From Clarkia xantiana subsp. parviflora (Eukaryota; Streptophyta; Magnoliopsida; Myrtales; Onagraceae), in assembly GCA_036873135.1 (NCBI GenBank), contig JAPTYO010000047.1, positions 80,339 through 144,338 on the forward strand: DNA of 64,000 nucleotides, in the 5' to 3' direction. Below are positions 12,273 to 24,485 of this stretch, in pieces. Below the pieces are notes generated by a model. It had not been told where the DNA came from and ran no database searches. It worked only from the letters and a program-made list of their open reading frames with translations. The translations under genes and the position numbers were made by a program. Numbering within the stretch: position 1 is the first letter of the stretch; every line of letters starts with the position of its first letter.

Positions 12273-12395
12273 GATTTATCGGGACCGGGTCCCCGATATT
12301 TGTGTAAGATTTCGGGGACTCCTCCCCGTTTTTTTATCCATATAACGGGTGGTCCTTCCCGACTCGCTGTCCAAATCTCGGGGACGGCTCCCCTT
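12191..12395. repeat. 33-bp hairpin array, truncated (end of copy 1)
   Basis: About six units of a 16-bp imperfect palindrome (CGGGGANNNNTCCCCG type) alternating with 17-bp AT-rich spacers. It overlaps the 3' end of the pseudogene frame and is cut off at 12395 by the duplication junction. The same six units head the long array starting at 20524. Confidence 0.85.
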
Positions 12396-12397
12396 AC

Positions 12398-13806
12398 AAT
12401 AGCCGTAAAGTGATTTGCCAAGTTTTTTTTTTTTCAATAAACACAGTTTTCTCTGTTAATTCATTCTTTTTTATCAAACTTCATCGCATTGTAACACTTA
12501 TCACCCTTGAACACTCACTTTTTTTACTAATTGGATTTCAATACTACAATCAAACCGTTGTTATTGGAATCCAACACTTCTTTTTAAGAACCAAACTGAT
12601 GTTACACATTTCATCCAAAAGAAAATAAAAAACGAAAGTCTGTCGAATTAATTATTATGCAATCTATAACGTACTATAATTTTTCTTGATGCCTCTAATA
12701 AACTATACTGGTGTGTCTCTAAATCAATAAACGTCACTGCAAGAGAACATATGGATCTTAGCATGATAAGATACCAATTTTTTGTTTATATATTTTGTGG
12801 ACATGCTGAAAAATTGACCAGTTCTGCATGTCTTCAATTTAAAAGCTTGACATGGTCTAGCATAAAATTGCAAATGGAAGCAGTTTCTGGCAATAACTCG
12901 AAAGAAAATTTACTGATTGTCTCTAGCCACGTAATGGTAAAAATTCTTTGTGTGGTTCTGTTAATGCCAGTTCATCTTATTTTCTCACATTATGGTCATC
13001 CCTCAGGATGCTGAGAGTATCAATTTCCACATGTAGATTAAATGGGAAAATAAACGATTTCTTCTTGGTGTCCATTCTAAAAAATTTTCCAAAACCCTTA
13101 ATAGTATTTTTCCTATTGTTCTATTTCAAGTATGAAACATCTTTATCTATCTAAGATCCATATGTTCTCTTGCAGTGACGTTTATTGATTTAAAGACACA
13201 CCAGTATAGTTTATTGGAGATATCAAGAAAAATTCCAATAAGTTATAGATTGCATAACAATTAATTCGACAGACTTTCATTTTTTGTTTTCTTTTGGATG
13301 AAAGGTATAACATCAATTTGGTTCTTAAACAGGAGTGTTGGAATCCAAGAGCAACAGTTTGATTGTAGTATTGGAATCCAATTAGTAAAAAAAGTGAGTG
13401 ATCAAGGGTGATAAGTGTTAAAATGCGGTGGAGTTTGATACAAATAAGATAAATTAACATGAAAAACTATGTTTATTGAAAAAAAATTTTGGTAAAATCA
13501 CTTTACGGCTATTTGGGTTGCGTAGATCTCGAAAAGTTATGCGGTTTTAAAAAAAAATCGTTCAAAGATATGAAGTAATGAGTGAGATATTGAGTTCAAA
13601 AGTTTTGAGTTGTTATTATGTTGTTATTCTGCAATAAGGGTATTTTGGTCTTTTCATGCGCCAAAAATTGGATTCCATTAGTTTTAACCAGAAATTTTAA
13701 CGGTGCAACACCTAGGTTAACTCGGGTACCAATTTGTCGCAAAATTTAGTGGAGGTACCAATTCGTTTTGGGTTGTTAACCCAGGTACCAATTTAGTTTA
13801 AATCCC
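12398..13806. mobile_element. Foldback Mutator-like element, 5'-truncated by the duplication
   Basis: This is the copy of 3374-5076 lacking its first 294 bp because the breakpoint lies in the left arm. The right end and one 9-bp flank (AACATAGTA, 13807-13815) remain. The element could no longer be mobilised as a unit, since one terminus is missing. Confidence 0.85.
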
Positions 13807-14091
13807 AACATAGTATAACTAAGCACCAATTAGAATATCATAATCGAAGCTTAATTAATACGTGTATTAGCTAATACGTACAATCAAACATGGTATAAAT
13901 TCTTAAATCGCACACAATTTTATCTTACCTGATAATACATAAATTCTTAAATCGAATAATAAATAATCTTCTACTTACATGTGTTGATTGGATGATTTAA
14001 GCAATTTTACTAGATCTAATAATACATTAGTGAAGCGGCAAGGGGTTCCTCCGATTTAACATGAGAATCCGGAGCTTCTTGAACTCACTTA

Positions 14092-14842
14092 GGGGGTTTG
14101 GATTGATACAATGTGAAAATACTTGAAATGTGAGATTACAAATAATGTGAGCCGTTTAATGTAAAGTTAGATTATAGTGTTTTGTTGTGCTGTAATGTGG
14201 AGTATAATGTTAGATTACAGTGTTTGCTATGCTTTGTAATGTGTATTGTAACGTGACATTATTATATTAATATATATAAGAATATATATCTTAATATAAT
14301 GGGATTCAAACAAATATTTATTTTAAAACAACTGACTTACTTATTGAACTTTATATTTTGTGTGTAATACGTATATTCTGTAAAAAAAATAATATTTAAA
14401 CTATATTCGGATAGCTATTAAAATTCTATTAATTGAATTTTTTTATTATAATTTTATAAGATAATTAAAAAAAAAATATCTCAAACAAACTTTACTCATT
14501 TTGTACGAATATCATCTACATTATTCGTTTTTATAAATAATATGAATCGTGAAGTAGATAATATATATAGAGAAAATAATAATATCTTAAATAAATATCT
14601 TCAACGTATTTTTATCTATTTAATAGATAATAATTAATAACAACAAAAAAATTAATAAATAGGAATAAAATAATAATTACTCTGTAATGTCGACGTAATC
14701 TTATATTACATCTGTAATCTTATATTTTGGACGTAATCTTAGATTATAATGAACTTCACATTACAATGTCAAACGTCGTAATCTGAATGTAATGTGAAAC
14801 GTAATATGAGATGACCATCCCATATTACATCCATCCAAACAC
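14092..14842. mobile_element. AT-rich MITE-like element, copy 2
   Basis: Near-identical counterpart of 5360-6111 with the same GGGGGTTTGGAT / ATCCAAACACCTC ends. Non-coding. Confidence 0.5.
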
Positions 14843-14935
14843 CTCATTTTATGTTTAAAGAAACGACATATTGACCTTGATCTTCACTGTAACTTCTACA
14901 TATTGTTGTATATAAGTTATTTCTTAGGTTCTACA

Positions 14936-15230
14936 TAGGGCTGGCAATTCGTGCGGGTCGTGCGTGTTCGTGTCGTGCTAGCTTCGTGTCGTGTTCTGGG
15001 GGTCAGCCCAAACCCAGCCCAACCCGACCCAACATGAAAAATCAGTATGAAAAACCTAGAATAAATTGAATAAAAAATCAAATATAAAAATTTTTAAACT
15101 AAAATTTTAAAATTATCGTGCTATATCGTGCTATCGTGTCGTGCCGTGTCATCAATATCAAACCCAAACCCGTAATTTTCGTGTCGTGTTCGTATCGGCC
15201 CATCGTGCCAGGCCCAAATTGCCAGCCCTA
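14936..15230. mobile_element. Non-autonomous hAT element, 295 bp
   Basis: Ends are TAGGGCTGGCAATTCG and its inverted form AATTGCCAGCCCTA; the 8-bp duplication GTTCTACA flanks it (14928-14935 and 15231-15238). The empty site with a single GTTCTACA is at 6195-6202 in copy 1. The left part has CGTGTCGTG-type short repeats, common in this kind of plant hAT MITE. It is absent from copy 1, so it inserted after the duplication. Confidence 0.95.
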
Positions 15231-17280
15231 GTTCTACATATTCTTTTTATAGATACTTTTATCTGCATCTAGACATGATTATTCTCATTATTGTGGCTGC
15301 TTTTGACTGAAATAGCATCGTCCTATTGGAGTTAGGGTTGAACAATGGTTCACTAAGACCAGGACCGTTCAAGATCGAGCTCGAAAGACCGCTCCATTTT
15401 GGACTAAGATCACTGGTTCTTTTTTGGTTATGGTTTCAATTTTGGTCCAAGACCGAAAAGCCCATTCAAGACCATTTAAAACCAAAATCGGACCAAATCT
15501 TATTTAAGGCCGGCTCCGGGGGAGGCAACCTACACGGTTGCTTTAGGCCACCAAAATCTATAGGCCTCCGTTAATTATGTATCAATTGATTTAGTTTAAT
15601 TTTGTTTTTTGGCCAAACTTTTTTTTATGAACATTAACTGCATGCTATTTAGTTTTAGGAAATAAAGTCGGTAGTTTCTTGAATGGGTTTTTCGGTCTTG
15701 GACCAAAATTGAGACCAGGACTGTTGCGTCCAAATCCAACCGGGAGGTCGTACTCTTCGGCACTTCGGGTTATGCTTGAGTCGGGTCGTCAGACGATGAC
15801 TACGGGTCGTCGGGAGGCGACTGTAGGCTGTCAGCGGACGATGGTAGGTTGTCAACAATGCGCGCCTTGCCGGCTTCACGTACTCCTTCCCTGCACGAAG
15901 GGCAATAACCAGCACGGAGGGGGGGGGGGTGGTGCCGGTTGAACCCTCTCCGATGCTTAAATGAGGATATAGAGAGAAAAAGTTTCTAGAGAGAGGTCAG
16001 AGCTCCAAAGCCAATTTCTTCAGAATATGAGTTGAAATGGGAGGCCAAGGTCCCCTATTTATAGACAACCTTAGAACCGAACCCGATTTTTGTGCGGTTC
16101 GACGCCGGTTTTAAAGGAAGATAAGAACCGTCGTCTGGTTTGATTGAGTTTGGCTTTGGGAGACTCCTTGCTCGGTGTACGTAAGTAGGGTAGCGCGCGG
16201 TACCTAGGCAGCAGTCCGAACCCCGTCGGACTTAGGCAATTCGACGGGGTTTGGATTGCCTGTGGATAATTCGGAGGTCCGGTCCGGACGCGCATGCCGC
16301 TCTTCCGGACCGTTTTGGACCTCAGGTGACGCGTTTGGATCCGTTGTGTGATTTTCAACGTGTTTACGAAGTCCGGAATGTAAATACGAACCCGAATTGG
16401 GACGATATCCATCACTTGCCCCCGAGTCAAGTAACGGTTCAGACCATACTTGACTCTATTTTAAGATAGGATATAAGCCCAATTTAGGTTCGGTGCTGAC
16501 CTTAGGGGTGGCTTGTTTGACGGTTGGCGCGAAGGCCTTGATTTTGCTCCACTTTAAATCTTGTCAGGAGATTTTTTAACTGCTGACAGGGTTAGTGCAA
16601 CAAGCAGTATGTATATGACAACGAACAATGGGCTGTGCACATATGATAATGGACTTAGGCAATAATTTTCATGGAAGTGTGAAATCATGGTCTATGATGT
16701 AAACATGAATGTGATGACATGATATAAATGATGTAAACATTTAATCAACAATTGAATCATGAAAATGATCATGTAATGATATGCATCATGCATTATGAGA
16801 TGACGTAGTGCGCGCTAAATTAAGTGCGCGTAGCATGTAGTCATGATTGCTAAAATGAGTCTAGAAAATGCCAAGTGTTGTAAAAAGGAGATAACAACAC
16901 ATAGTCATGCCATTGTAGGGACTTAACAAGAAATAGTGAAAGTTTTAGGATATACCCATAGATAATTGTGGATAGATATAGGAGAGAGAATACCCATTAA
17001 TTAATCCTCCACCCTTAGTAGTTTTTAGAATCCTCTCATTTCTTGAATAAGAAGACACTTTGGAGTAAAAAGCTTGGCCACCAAGAAACTTAGTCCAGCC
17101 ACCATTAATCCACTCGATCACGGCGAGACCGAGCAAGGAGGACTTCGACGGTGGTTTTGGACGGCACGGCGGCAGCATCTTCACCACCTGCGGTGGCGCG
17201 TGACCCCTTCAGCGGCGGCGTGTGAGATTTCGGGTGGTGGTTCGTGGTGATTTGCACGGTGGTTCGATCGTCTCGACGAG
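15231..17280. other. Copy 2 of the foldback remnant and leader region, no gene
   Basis: Counterpart of about 6203-8240, with the same inverted fragments, minus-strand TATAAATA motif and leader-exon donor (17280/17281). A G run near 15921 is two or three bases longer than in copy 1. No gene supported. Confidence 0.45.
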
Positions 17281-17744
17281 GTGAGTCCGATTCCGTGTAT
17301 GGCTAGCCTTTTATGACCTTGCTTAGTCTTGATTTACTCTTGAAATCTTCATGAGTTTTATTACCTTAACATGCACATAAGGTGTTTGATGAAATTCCCC
17401 ATAGTAGTTAGTTTCTCAAATCGTCCAAAAATTCACTAAGTGCTGAAATTTTTAGAAAAATGGAAATAAGTTGTTAAACTTCCCTTATGCATAGTGATCA
17501 TTGTCAACATGTTGCCCCATGATTTGAATGATGTTTTGGCATGCTTAATGTTGATTGTTAGTCGGTGTCCGGACATAGTTGTTGGCCGTTGGTTGTTGGT
17601 TTTTGCATATTACTCCTTGTTTATTGAGCATCGTATACTGTCTGCAATCATGATAAAATACTTAGCAAATATTTTTGAAATATTTAATGCACGTTACCAT
17701 GATTGCCTTTATCTGATCTTTGTCGACTGCCGTTGATTGTTGAC

Positions 17745-18152
17745 ATAGGAAAATACTTAGAAAGCATTTCTTGATAGTCGACACTTTGTCATATGTCGAC
17801 AGCTGCCATGGTGGAACACTTAGAAAATATTCCTTGATAGTCGACACCTTGTCATATGTCGACTGCTGACATTGTGGAATACTTAGAAAATATTCATTGA
17901 TAGTCGACACCTTGTCACATGTCGACTACTGTCATGGTGGAACACTTAGAAAATATTCCTTGACAGTCGATACCTTGTCATATGTCGACTGCTGACATGG
18001 TGGAAAACTTAGAAAATATTCCTTGATAGTCGACACCTTGTCATATGTCGACTACTGTCATGGTAGAACACTTAGAAAATATTCCTTGATAGTCGACACC
18101 TTGTCATATGTCGACTGCTGACATGGTGTAACACTTAGAAAATATTCCTTGA
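17745..18152. repeat. 63-bp minisatellite inside a leader intron (copy 2)
   Basis: Same unit, same order of variants and same number of units as at 8705-9112. The array has therefore not changed length since the duplication, unlike the nearby G runs. Confidence 0.9.
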
Positions 18153-18351
18153 TTGGCTCTTTGTTTCATGATCGTACCACCATCCATACGCGTGCTAGCT
18201 GAGCATGCGCGGGCTTGTATGTGTGCGCTTGTATGTGCGCGCTTGCTCCGTTTGTTGACTAATGAGCATTGTTCTGACTGTTGATCATATTTTCAGGTTG
18301 CAGGGTCGAGGTGGTTTTGCTCGCATTAATCCATTCGTTGGAGTCATCACC

Positions 18352-20605
18352 ATGAGCACCCCGCAGGCTACTTTATATTTTGATGACAACGATGAATCAG
18401 ATGTTGACGCTGTTACTGAGCTCCCCGCCGTGTTGGGAGCGACAAAAGAGACGGGGGGGGGGGGGTATTACTCGAACAAGATAGGGAGAGCGTACTTTAT
18501 GTTGAATTCGTCTTCCTCTGGACTCGATCCGTTTTTAGAGGCTGTATTCCCTCGCGACGTGCTACCTGGTGTTTCTAAGGGCCAGGCTACTATCCCTCCA
18601 GACGATTTGTCCGTAGTTTACTCTTCGCAGATTAAGGAAGGCCTACGCTTACCTTACTATTCCGACTTGACTGATCTATGTCGCTTCTACCGGATATCTC
18701 ATTTGGACCTTGCCCCCGCCGGCATTTGTGTGTGGACATGCTTTCGGGTGTTATTTCACCAACAGTCATGGCATTACTCTAACACTCTCTTTCGTTGCTT
18801 CTACCAGCTTCAACGTCCTGATGTGACAGGTTTATGTAGTGTGAAGATGCGTTGGCCTGGTTTGCAGGATAAGGGTTTTGAGCGGCTTGGGCTTTGAGAT
18901 GTCGAGTGGGATCACACTTATCGACTGGCAGCTGAGGCTGATCGCTCTGGTTCTCATTTGCGACATCACTACTTCTTTGTGTGTGATGTCGGTACCACCT
19001 GGGATACTAACGACGTTACGGCGGTGGATCCTGCTCCCGCCTTTTCTGAGCTCTCGTAAGCGGACAAAGCGACTGTGAAGCGCATATACCGGTGCCTGCA
19101 AGCGCGTAGCTTTCGATGCCTGTTGCGCGCTTCAGATCAAGAATTGATTGACGCTAAGATTCATGTGCTTCCTTCTGAGAATTCGGTATGCTGGGAATTT
19201 TTATAAATTTTATTATGTTGTGATGTAGGTTGGTTTGACGGAAAAAGCTCGACTTTGTAGATAGTAGCTGTGCGCGATGTTCCTCCTGCTGGAAGGACTA
19301 TCCCTTCTTCTGCCCCCCGCTGTTCCTACCAAAAGGTCCGCCGCTGGGGCGCGTACCTCTAGCGATCCTAAGCGCTCTAAGCCGAGTGCGATTGTCCAAA
19401 CTCCTCCTCGTGATAAAGGGAAAGGAGTTGAAGATCGTGCAGTGGCGCCTTCTGCCCCCCGGTCGAGGGAGCGGCCCCCGGAGGAGAGTCCTTCTCGTCG
19501 AGGTGTGTATTGTATACTTTTTTTGTATTTCTTCGTTTTTTTCTGTTAATGATTTTCATATTCCCTTGTTGTTTTAGTCGCAGCGCTTTCAGCACTTAAG
19601 CGTGATGACTTGATTCGTCCTTTGGAAGGCGACATATCTGGTGATGATTGGACACCTTTTGCCACTGGGGGGCTTCGATTCCCTAAGAATTCCAAGCTTA
19701 GTACTCCGGAGGTTGGGTGCGGGTACTACATAGGTGTGTTCCTCTGGGCGACCGATGCATTAAGCCATCAACAGATGAGGAGACGCAAAAGTATGTTGAG
19801 AGTTTTCTATCTGAGTTTGCTCCGGTAAGTGACGAGACTTATTTTATTGATTACATGGTTGTATGTAAATGTCTTGTTGCAACATTCTTATCTTGTTGGT
19901 TTTTTCCCTTAGGCTGTTGCAAACATGGTGAACATCTCATCGTTCGCGCTGGAACTTGTGCGTGAAAAGAAGGCCGCTATTGATAAGCGCGGTGTTGCTT
20001 CCCGCGAGCTTGCGCTTTTTAAGGAGAAAACACAAAGCCTACTCTCGAAGATTGCTGATTTCGATGCGCGCTATGATTCTTGTTGTGCACATGTTGATCA
20101 GCTTGAGGCTGAGATTGCGGCTATCCAGAAGCAGATTGCGGAGAGTGATAGTGCGCATAAGGCTGCACTTTGTGTTGCGCACGAGGAGGGGCGTAAGGCC
20201 GGGATTGCGGAAGGACTTGACAAGTATCCTGCCACTTCAGCCTTTACTGTAGCCGTAATTACCACTGCTGCTAAAGCGAAGTTTGACCCGATGATTCGGG
20301 AGTTTGCCGCGGACTATGTTCGCAGGGTTCGCTTGATTGATCCTGACTTTCCTTTTGACAAGTTGGAACCTTATGCGTCATTTGCTGTTAGTCGTGTTGC
20401 TGAGTTACGCCGCATAGAGCTTGAGACAACTAACTTTGACATGCTGTTTGGTGATGATGACGGGATTGACCTTGCTGCCGAGATGATGGCAGTTGTTCCT
20501 GAGACTGTTGGAGATGATGGTACCCCCCGTTTTTTTATCCATATAACGAGGAGGCTTCCCCGATTGTCTGTCCAAATATCGGGGTGCTCTCCCCGTTTTT
20601 TCTAA
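18352..20605 (+). pseudogene. Transposon-protein pseudogene, copy 2
   Basis: ATG at 18352. With 13 G in the run near 18453-18465 the first exon stays in frame through LGATKETGGGGYYSNK to the IPPDDLSVVY motif, but a G-to-T change makes a private TGA at 18895-18897. It shares with copy 1 the in-frame TAA (about 19056), the C6 shift and the shift upstream of TDEETQKYVESFL. Introns match copy 1; the first has acceptor TAG (19260) in place of CAG. The last exon, uninterrupted here, is 226 residues open (from 19925) with coiled-coil-like KEKTQSLLSKIADFDARYD and QLEAEIAAIQKQIAE segments, then an acidic tail. The final 25 or so residues are encoded by the hairpin array. Not functional as it stands. 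Confidence 0.7.
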
Positions 20606-21278
20606 GATTTATCGGGACCGGGTCCCCGATATTTGTGTAAGATTTCGGGGACTCCTCCCCGTTTTTTTATCCATATAACGGGTGGTCCTTCCCGACTCGC
20701 TGTCCAAATCTCGGGGACGGCTCCCCTTTTAATGAATTAAACTTCGGAATGGGATCCCCGATTTTCTTATGAAATTGCGGGGAAGCAGTTCCGATTTTCT
20801 TTCAATATAACGGGGACCGTTCCCCGTTTTGGTTTAAAAATTTCGGGAATGCCTCCCCGATATCTTTATGAAACTTCGGGGTGTCCTTCCCGAATTTCTG
20901 TCCAGATATCGCGATCGCCTCCTCGTTTTATTTTTAAAATTTTGGGAACCGTAACAGTTTAAACATAGCGGGGAATGCTCCCTGATTTTTTTATGGAATA
21001 TCAGGGAGATATTCCCGAATCTTTTGAAACATATCGGGGACACCTCTCTGATTTTTCTTGGAATATCGGGGGTTCCGTTCCCGTGGAGATGATTATTTTT
21101 AGGAAGAACCCTCCTGATTTTCTGGTAAACACTCGGAGAGTCTCTTATGTTCTAATACTCGGATACAACTTCCCGACTTTTCAAGTAAACTTCGGAGAAA
21201 TCTACCTGAATCTTTGTTAAATTTTCGGAGAGCATTTTCCGATTCTTTAAAGAAACTTAAGGGATTCCTTCCCGATTA
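20524..21278. repeat. 33-bp hairpin array, module 1
   Basis: Units of 33 bp: a 16-bp GC-rich imperfect palindrome (arms CGGGG/CCCCG, 5-6 bp, with a variable centre) plus a 17-bp AT-rich spacer. Four spacer types recur in order (ATATTTGTGTAAGATTT, TTTTTTTATCCATATAA, ATTGTCTGTCCAAATAT, TTTTTTCTAAGATTTAT), giving a 132-bp higher-order step. Units decay rightwards and stop at a CACTACCAGAAAA motif at 21279. On the plus strand 33 bp is 11 codons, hence the periodic open frames, which I do not call as genes. Confidence 0.85.
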
Positions 21279-21980
21279 CACTACCAGAAAAAATATAAAA
21301 TAGCGATATTGACATTGAAAATATAAAATAGGCCTAGAATAAATGAAAACGCACCTGATATCATCCAATTCGGATGTCCGAGTGAGGAGATATCGGCAAA
21401 TTAAAAATTGCGAAAAACCCATTGGCAGCTGCCTATGGAAAAAACAGTGAACTTTGAAATTAGCTAAAACGCAAAATTGATGTTCCAAATATAAAATAGG
21501 CCTAGAATAAATGAAAACGCACCTGAAATCATCCAATTCAGAGGTCTGAGTGAGGAGATATCTGCAAATTAAAAAATGCGAAAAACCCATATGCAGATAT
21601 CTATAGAAAAAACAGTGAACGTTGAAATAAGCTAAAACGCGAAATTGACATTGGAAATATAAAATAGACCTAGAATAAATGAAAACGCACCTGAAATCAT
21701 CCAATTAGGAGGTCCGAGTGAGGAGATATCGGCAAATTAAAAATTGCGAAAAACCCATAGGCAGCTGCCTATGGAAAAAACAGTGAACTTTGAAATTAGC
21801 TTAAATGCGAAATTGACATTCAAAATATAAAATAGGCCTAGAATAATTGAAAACGCACCTGAAATCATCCAATTCGGAGGTCCGAGTGATGAGATATCGG
21901 CAAATTAAAAATTGCGAAAAACCCATAGGCAGCTATCTATGGAAAAAAACAGTGAACTTTGAAATTAGCTAAAACGCGAA
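21279..21980. repeat. 168-bp satellite, about four monomers, module 1
   Basis: Starts with CACTACCAGAAAAAATATAAAATAGCG, after which satellite homology begins (about 21302, GCGATATTGACATTG). Monomers carry the palindrome around CAGCTG, with several variants (for example ATGCAGATATCTAT at about 21590). It ends abruptly at AAAACGCGAA before the linker. Divergence between monomers is higher than in the right-hand array. Confidence 0.88.
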
Positions 21981-22260
21981 TGCTTACTATATGTTGGATT
22001 TTTTTTTTTTTGTCTTGGTATATCGTCTAACTTACAGATATGTTGAGAGAACTGCAGCTACGGATGTCAATAGGTTTCAACCCGCAGTTTTAAACCACGT
22101 CTATATTCGCACCGCAGACTTCTCATACAATCCATATTCGTGTGAAATTAAATGGACAACCCGTAGACACATCACGAAAAATATTGATAACCAGCAATTA
22201 AGTACACCGATAGACTTGTAGAATTTTTCTAAAATTACGTGTGATCGGTATGCTGTGTAG
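21981..22260. repeat. Linker between satellite and hairpin array, module 1
   Basis: About 280 bp starting TGCTTACTATATGTTGGA and a T run; repeated at 24209-24485. The segment near 22056 (TACGGATGTCAATAGGTTTCA; TAGGGATGTCAGTAGG in the second copy) resembles a hAT-type terminus, so the linker may hold a transposon fragment. The open frame at 21991-22221 is not supported as a gene. Confidence 0.7.
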
Positions 22261-23338
22261 GATTCCCCAATTTCTTTACAGAAAATCGGGAAGGGGTGTG
22301 TCAGAAAATCGGGAATCCTTTCCCGTCTCGTTTATCATATTTCGGGAGTGGGTACCCGATATTTATGAAGTTTGTCGGGAAAACCGACCCCGATTACATT
22401 AAAGAAAAATCAGGACAGCGTTCCCGATTTCTGTCCAAATATCGGGGAGGGTATTCCGTTTTTTCTATGATTTATCGGGAAGGTGTCCCCGATATTCGTG
22501 TAAGAATTCGCGGAACCGTCCCCGTTTTTTATCCCTATACCGGGGAGCCTTCCCCGATATTTGTGTAAGATTTCGGGGACCATTCCCCGTTTTTTTATCC
22601 ATATAACGGGGAGGCATCCCCGATTGTCTGTCCAAATATCGGGCAGCACTCCCCGTTTAATCTATGATTTATCGGGACCGGGTCCCCGATGTTTGTGTAA
22701 GATTTCGGGGACTCCTCCCCGTTTTTTTATCCATATAACGGGTGGTCCTTCCCGACTCGCTGTCCAAATCTCGGGGACGGCTCCCCATTTAATTAATTAA
22801 ACTTCGGAATGGGATCCTCGATTTTCTTATGAAATTGCAGGGAAGCAGTCCCGATTTTCTTTCAATATAACGGGGACCGTTCCCCGTTTTGGTTTAAAAA
22901 TTTCGGGAATGCCTCCCCGATATCTTTATGAAACTTCGGGGTGTCCTTCCCGAATTTCTGTCCAGATATCGCGATCGCCTCCTCGTTTTATTTTTAAAAT
23001 TTCGGGAACCGTAACAGTTTAAACATAGCGTGGAATGCTCCCTGATTTTTTTATGGAATATCAGGGAGATATTCCCGAATCTTTTGAAACATATCGGGGA
23101 CACCTCTCTGATTTTTCTTGGAATATCGGGGGTTCCGTTCCCGTGGAGATGATTATTTTTAGGAAGAACCCTCCCGATTTTCTGGTAAACACTCGGAGAT
23201 TCTCTTATGTTCTAATACTCGGATACAACTTCCCGACTTTTCAAGTAAACTTCGGAGAAATCTACCTGAATCTTTGTTAAATTTTCGGAGAGCACCTTCC
23301 GATTCTTTAAAGAAACTTAAGGGATTCCTTCCCGATTA
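22261..23338. repeat. 33-bp hairpin array, module 2
   Basis: The longest clean run: about 32 units, most regular between 22430 and 23000 and degenerate at both ends. Several hairpins have compensating changes in both arms (CGGGG/CCCCG and CGGGAA/TTCCCG types), while loops vary freely. The last 440 bp match the end of module 1 almost exactly (offset 2060 bp). Confidence 0.87.
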
Positions 23339-24208
23339 CACTACCAGAAAAAAATATAAAATAGCGAAATTGACATTGGAAATATAAAATAGGCCTAGAA
23401 TAAATGAAAACGCACCTGAAATTATCCAATTTGGAGGTCCGAGTGAGGAGATATCGGCAAATTAAAAAAATGCGAAAAACCCATAGGCAGCTGCCTATGG
23501 AAAAACAGTGAACTTTGAAATTAGCTAAAACGCGAAATTGACATTGGAAATATAAAATAGGCCTAGAATAAATGAAAACGCACCTGAAATCATCCAATTC
23601 GGAGGTCCGAGTGAGGAGATATCGCCAAATTAAAAAATGCGAAAAACCCATAGGCAGCTGCCTATGGAAAAAACAGTGAACTTTAAAATTAGCTAAAACG
23701 CGAAATTGAAATTGGAAATATAAAATAGGCTTAGAATAAAAGAAAATGCACCTGAAATCATCCAATTCGGAGTTCCGAGTGAAGAGATATCGGCAAATTA
23801 AATATTGCAAAAAACCCATAGGCAGCTGCCTATGGAAAAAACAGTGAACTTTGAAATTAGCTAAAACGCGAAATTAACATTGGAAATATAAAATAGGCCT
23901 AGAATAAATGAAAACGCACCTGAAATCATCCAATTCAGAGGTCCGAGTGAGGAGATATAGGCAAATTAAAAAATGCGAAAAACTCATAGGCAGCTGCCTA
24001 TGGAAAAAATAGTGAACTTTGAAATTAGCTAAAACGCGTAATTGATGTTCCAAATATAAAATAGGCCTAGAATAAATGAAAACGCACCTGAAATCATCCA
24101 ATTCGGAGGTCCGAGTGAGGAGATATCGGCAAATTAAAAAATACGAAAAACCCATAGGCAACTGCCTATGGAAAAAACAGTGAACTTTAAAATTAGCTAA
24201 AACGCAAA
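23339..24208. repeat. 168-bp satellite, about five monomers, module 2
   Basis: Again begins with CACTACCAGAAAA, then satellite from about 23364. Ends at AAAACGCAAA directly before the linker sequence, the same exit point in the monomer as module 1. Confidence 0.88.
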
Positions 24209-24485
24209 TGCTTACTATATGTTGGATTTTTTTTTTGTCTTGGTATATCGTCTAACTTACAGATATGTTGAGAGAACTGCAGCTAGGGATGTCAGTAGGT
24301 TTCAACCCGCAGTTTTAAACCATGTCTATATTCGCACCGCAGACTTCTCATACAATCCATATTCGTGTGAAATTAAATGGACAACCCGTAGACACATCAC
24401 GACAAAATATGATAACCAGCTATTAAGTACACCGATAGATTTGTAGAATTTTTCTAAAATTACGTTTGATCGGTATGCTGTGTAG
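24209..24485. repeat. Linker, module 2
   Basis: Second copy of 21981-22260 with about 10 substitutions and a shorter T run. It leads into the next hairpin array at GATTCCCCAATTTCTTTACAG. No gene. Confidence 0.7.

Larger units (their letters stand above)
3668..12395. repeat. Tandem duplication, copy 1 (8.7 kb, including a private hAT insertion)
   Basis: Sequence from 3668 is repeated almost base for base from 12398. Copy 1 ends at 12395 inside a hairpin array; two extra bases (AC, 12396-12397) separate it from copy 2. Removing the insertion private to each copy (697 bp hAT plus 8 bp here, 295 bp hAT plus 8 bp in copy 2) leaves 8023 and 8028 bp. The copies differ by only scattered single bases and homopolymer lengths, so the duplication is recent. 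Confidence 0.93.
12398..20728. repeat. Tandem duplication, copy 2 (8.3 kb, including a private hAT insertion)
   Basis: Matches 3668-12395 apart from two reciprocal insertions and a few substitutions. Copy 2 begins inside the foldback element (at AATAGCCGTAAAG) and continues past 20728 into the long hairpin array without a break. This suggests that its right flank is the original sequence and that the 12396 junction is the new one. Confidence 0.93.

Noticed and set aside
20524..21278. CRISPR-like array (regular palindromic units with spacers)
   Set aside because: The host is clearly a plant nuclear genome; spacers are not unique but rotate among four types, units are degenerate, and no cas-like gene is present.
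22296..22800. Open frames of 79-125 codons in the hairpin arrays
   Set aside because: 33 bp is 11 codons, so any stop-free frame is repeated; the peptides are periodic and overlap on both strands.
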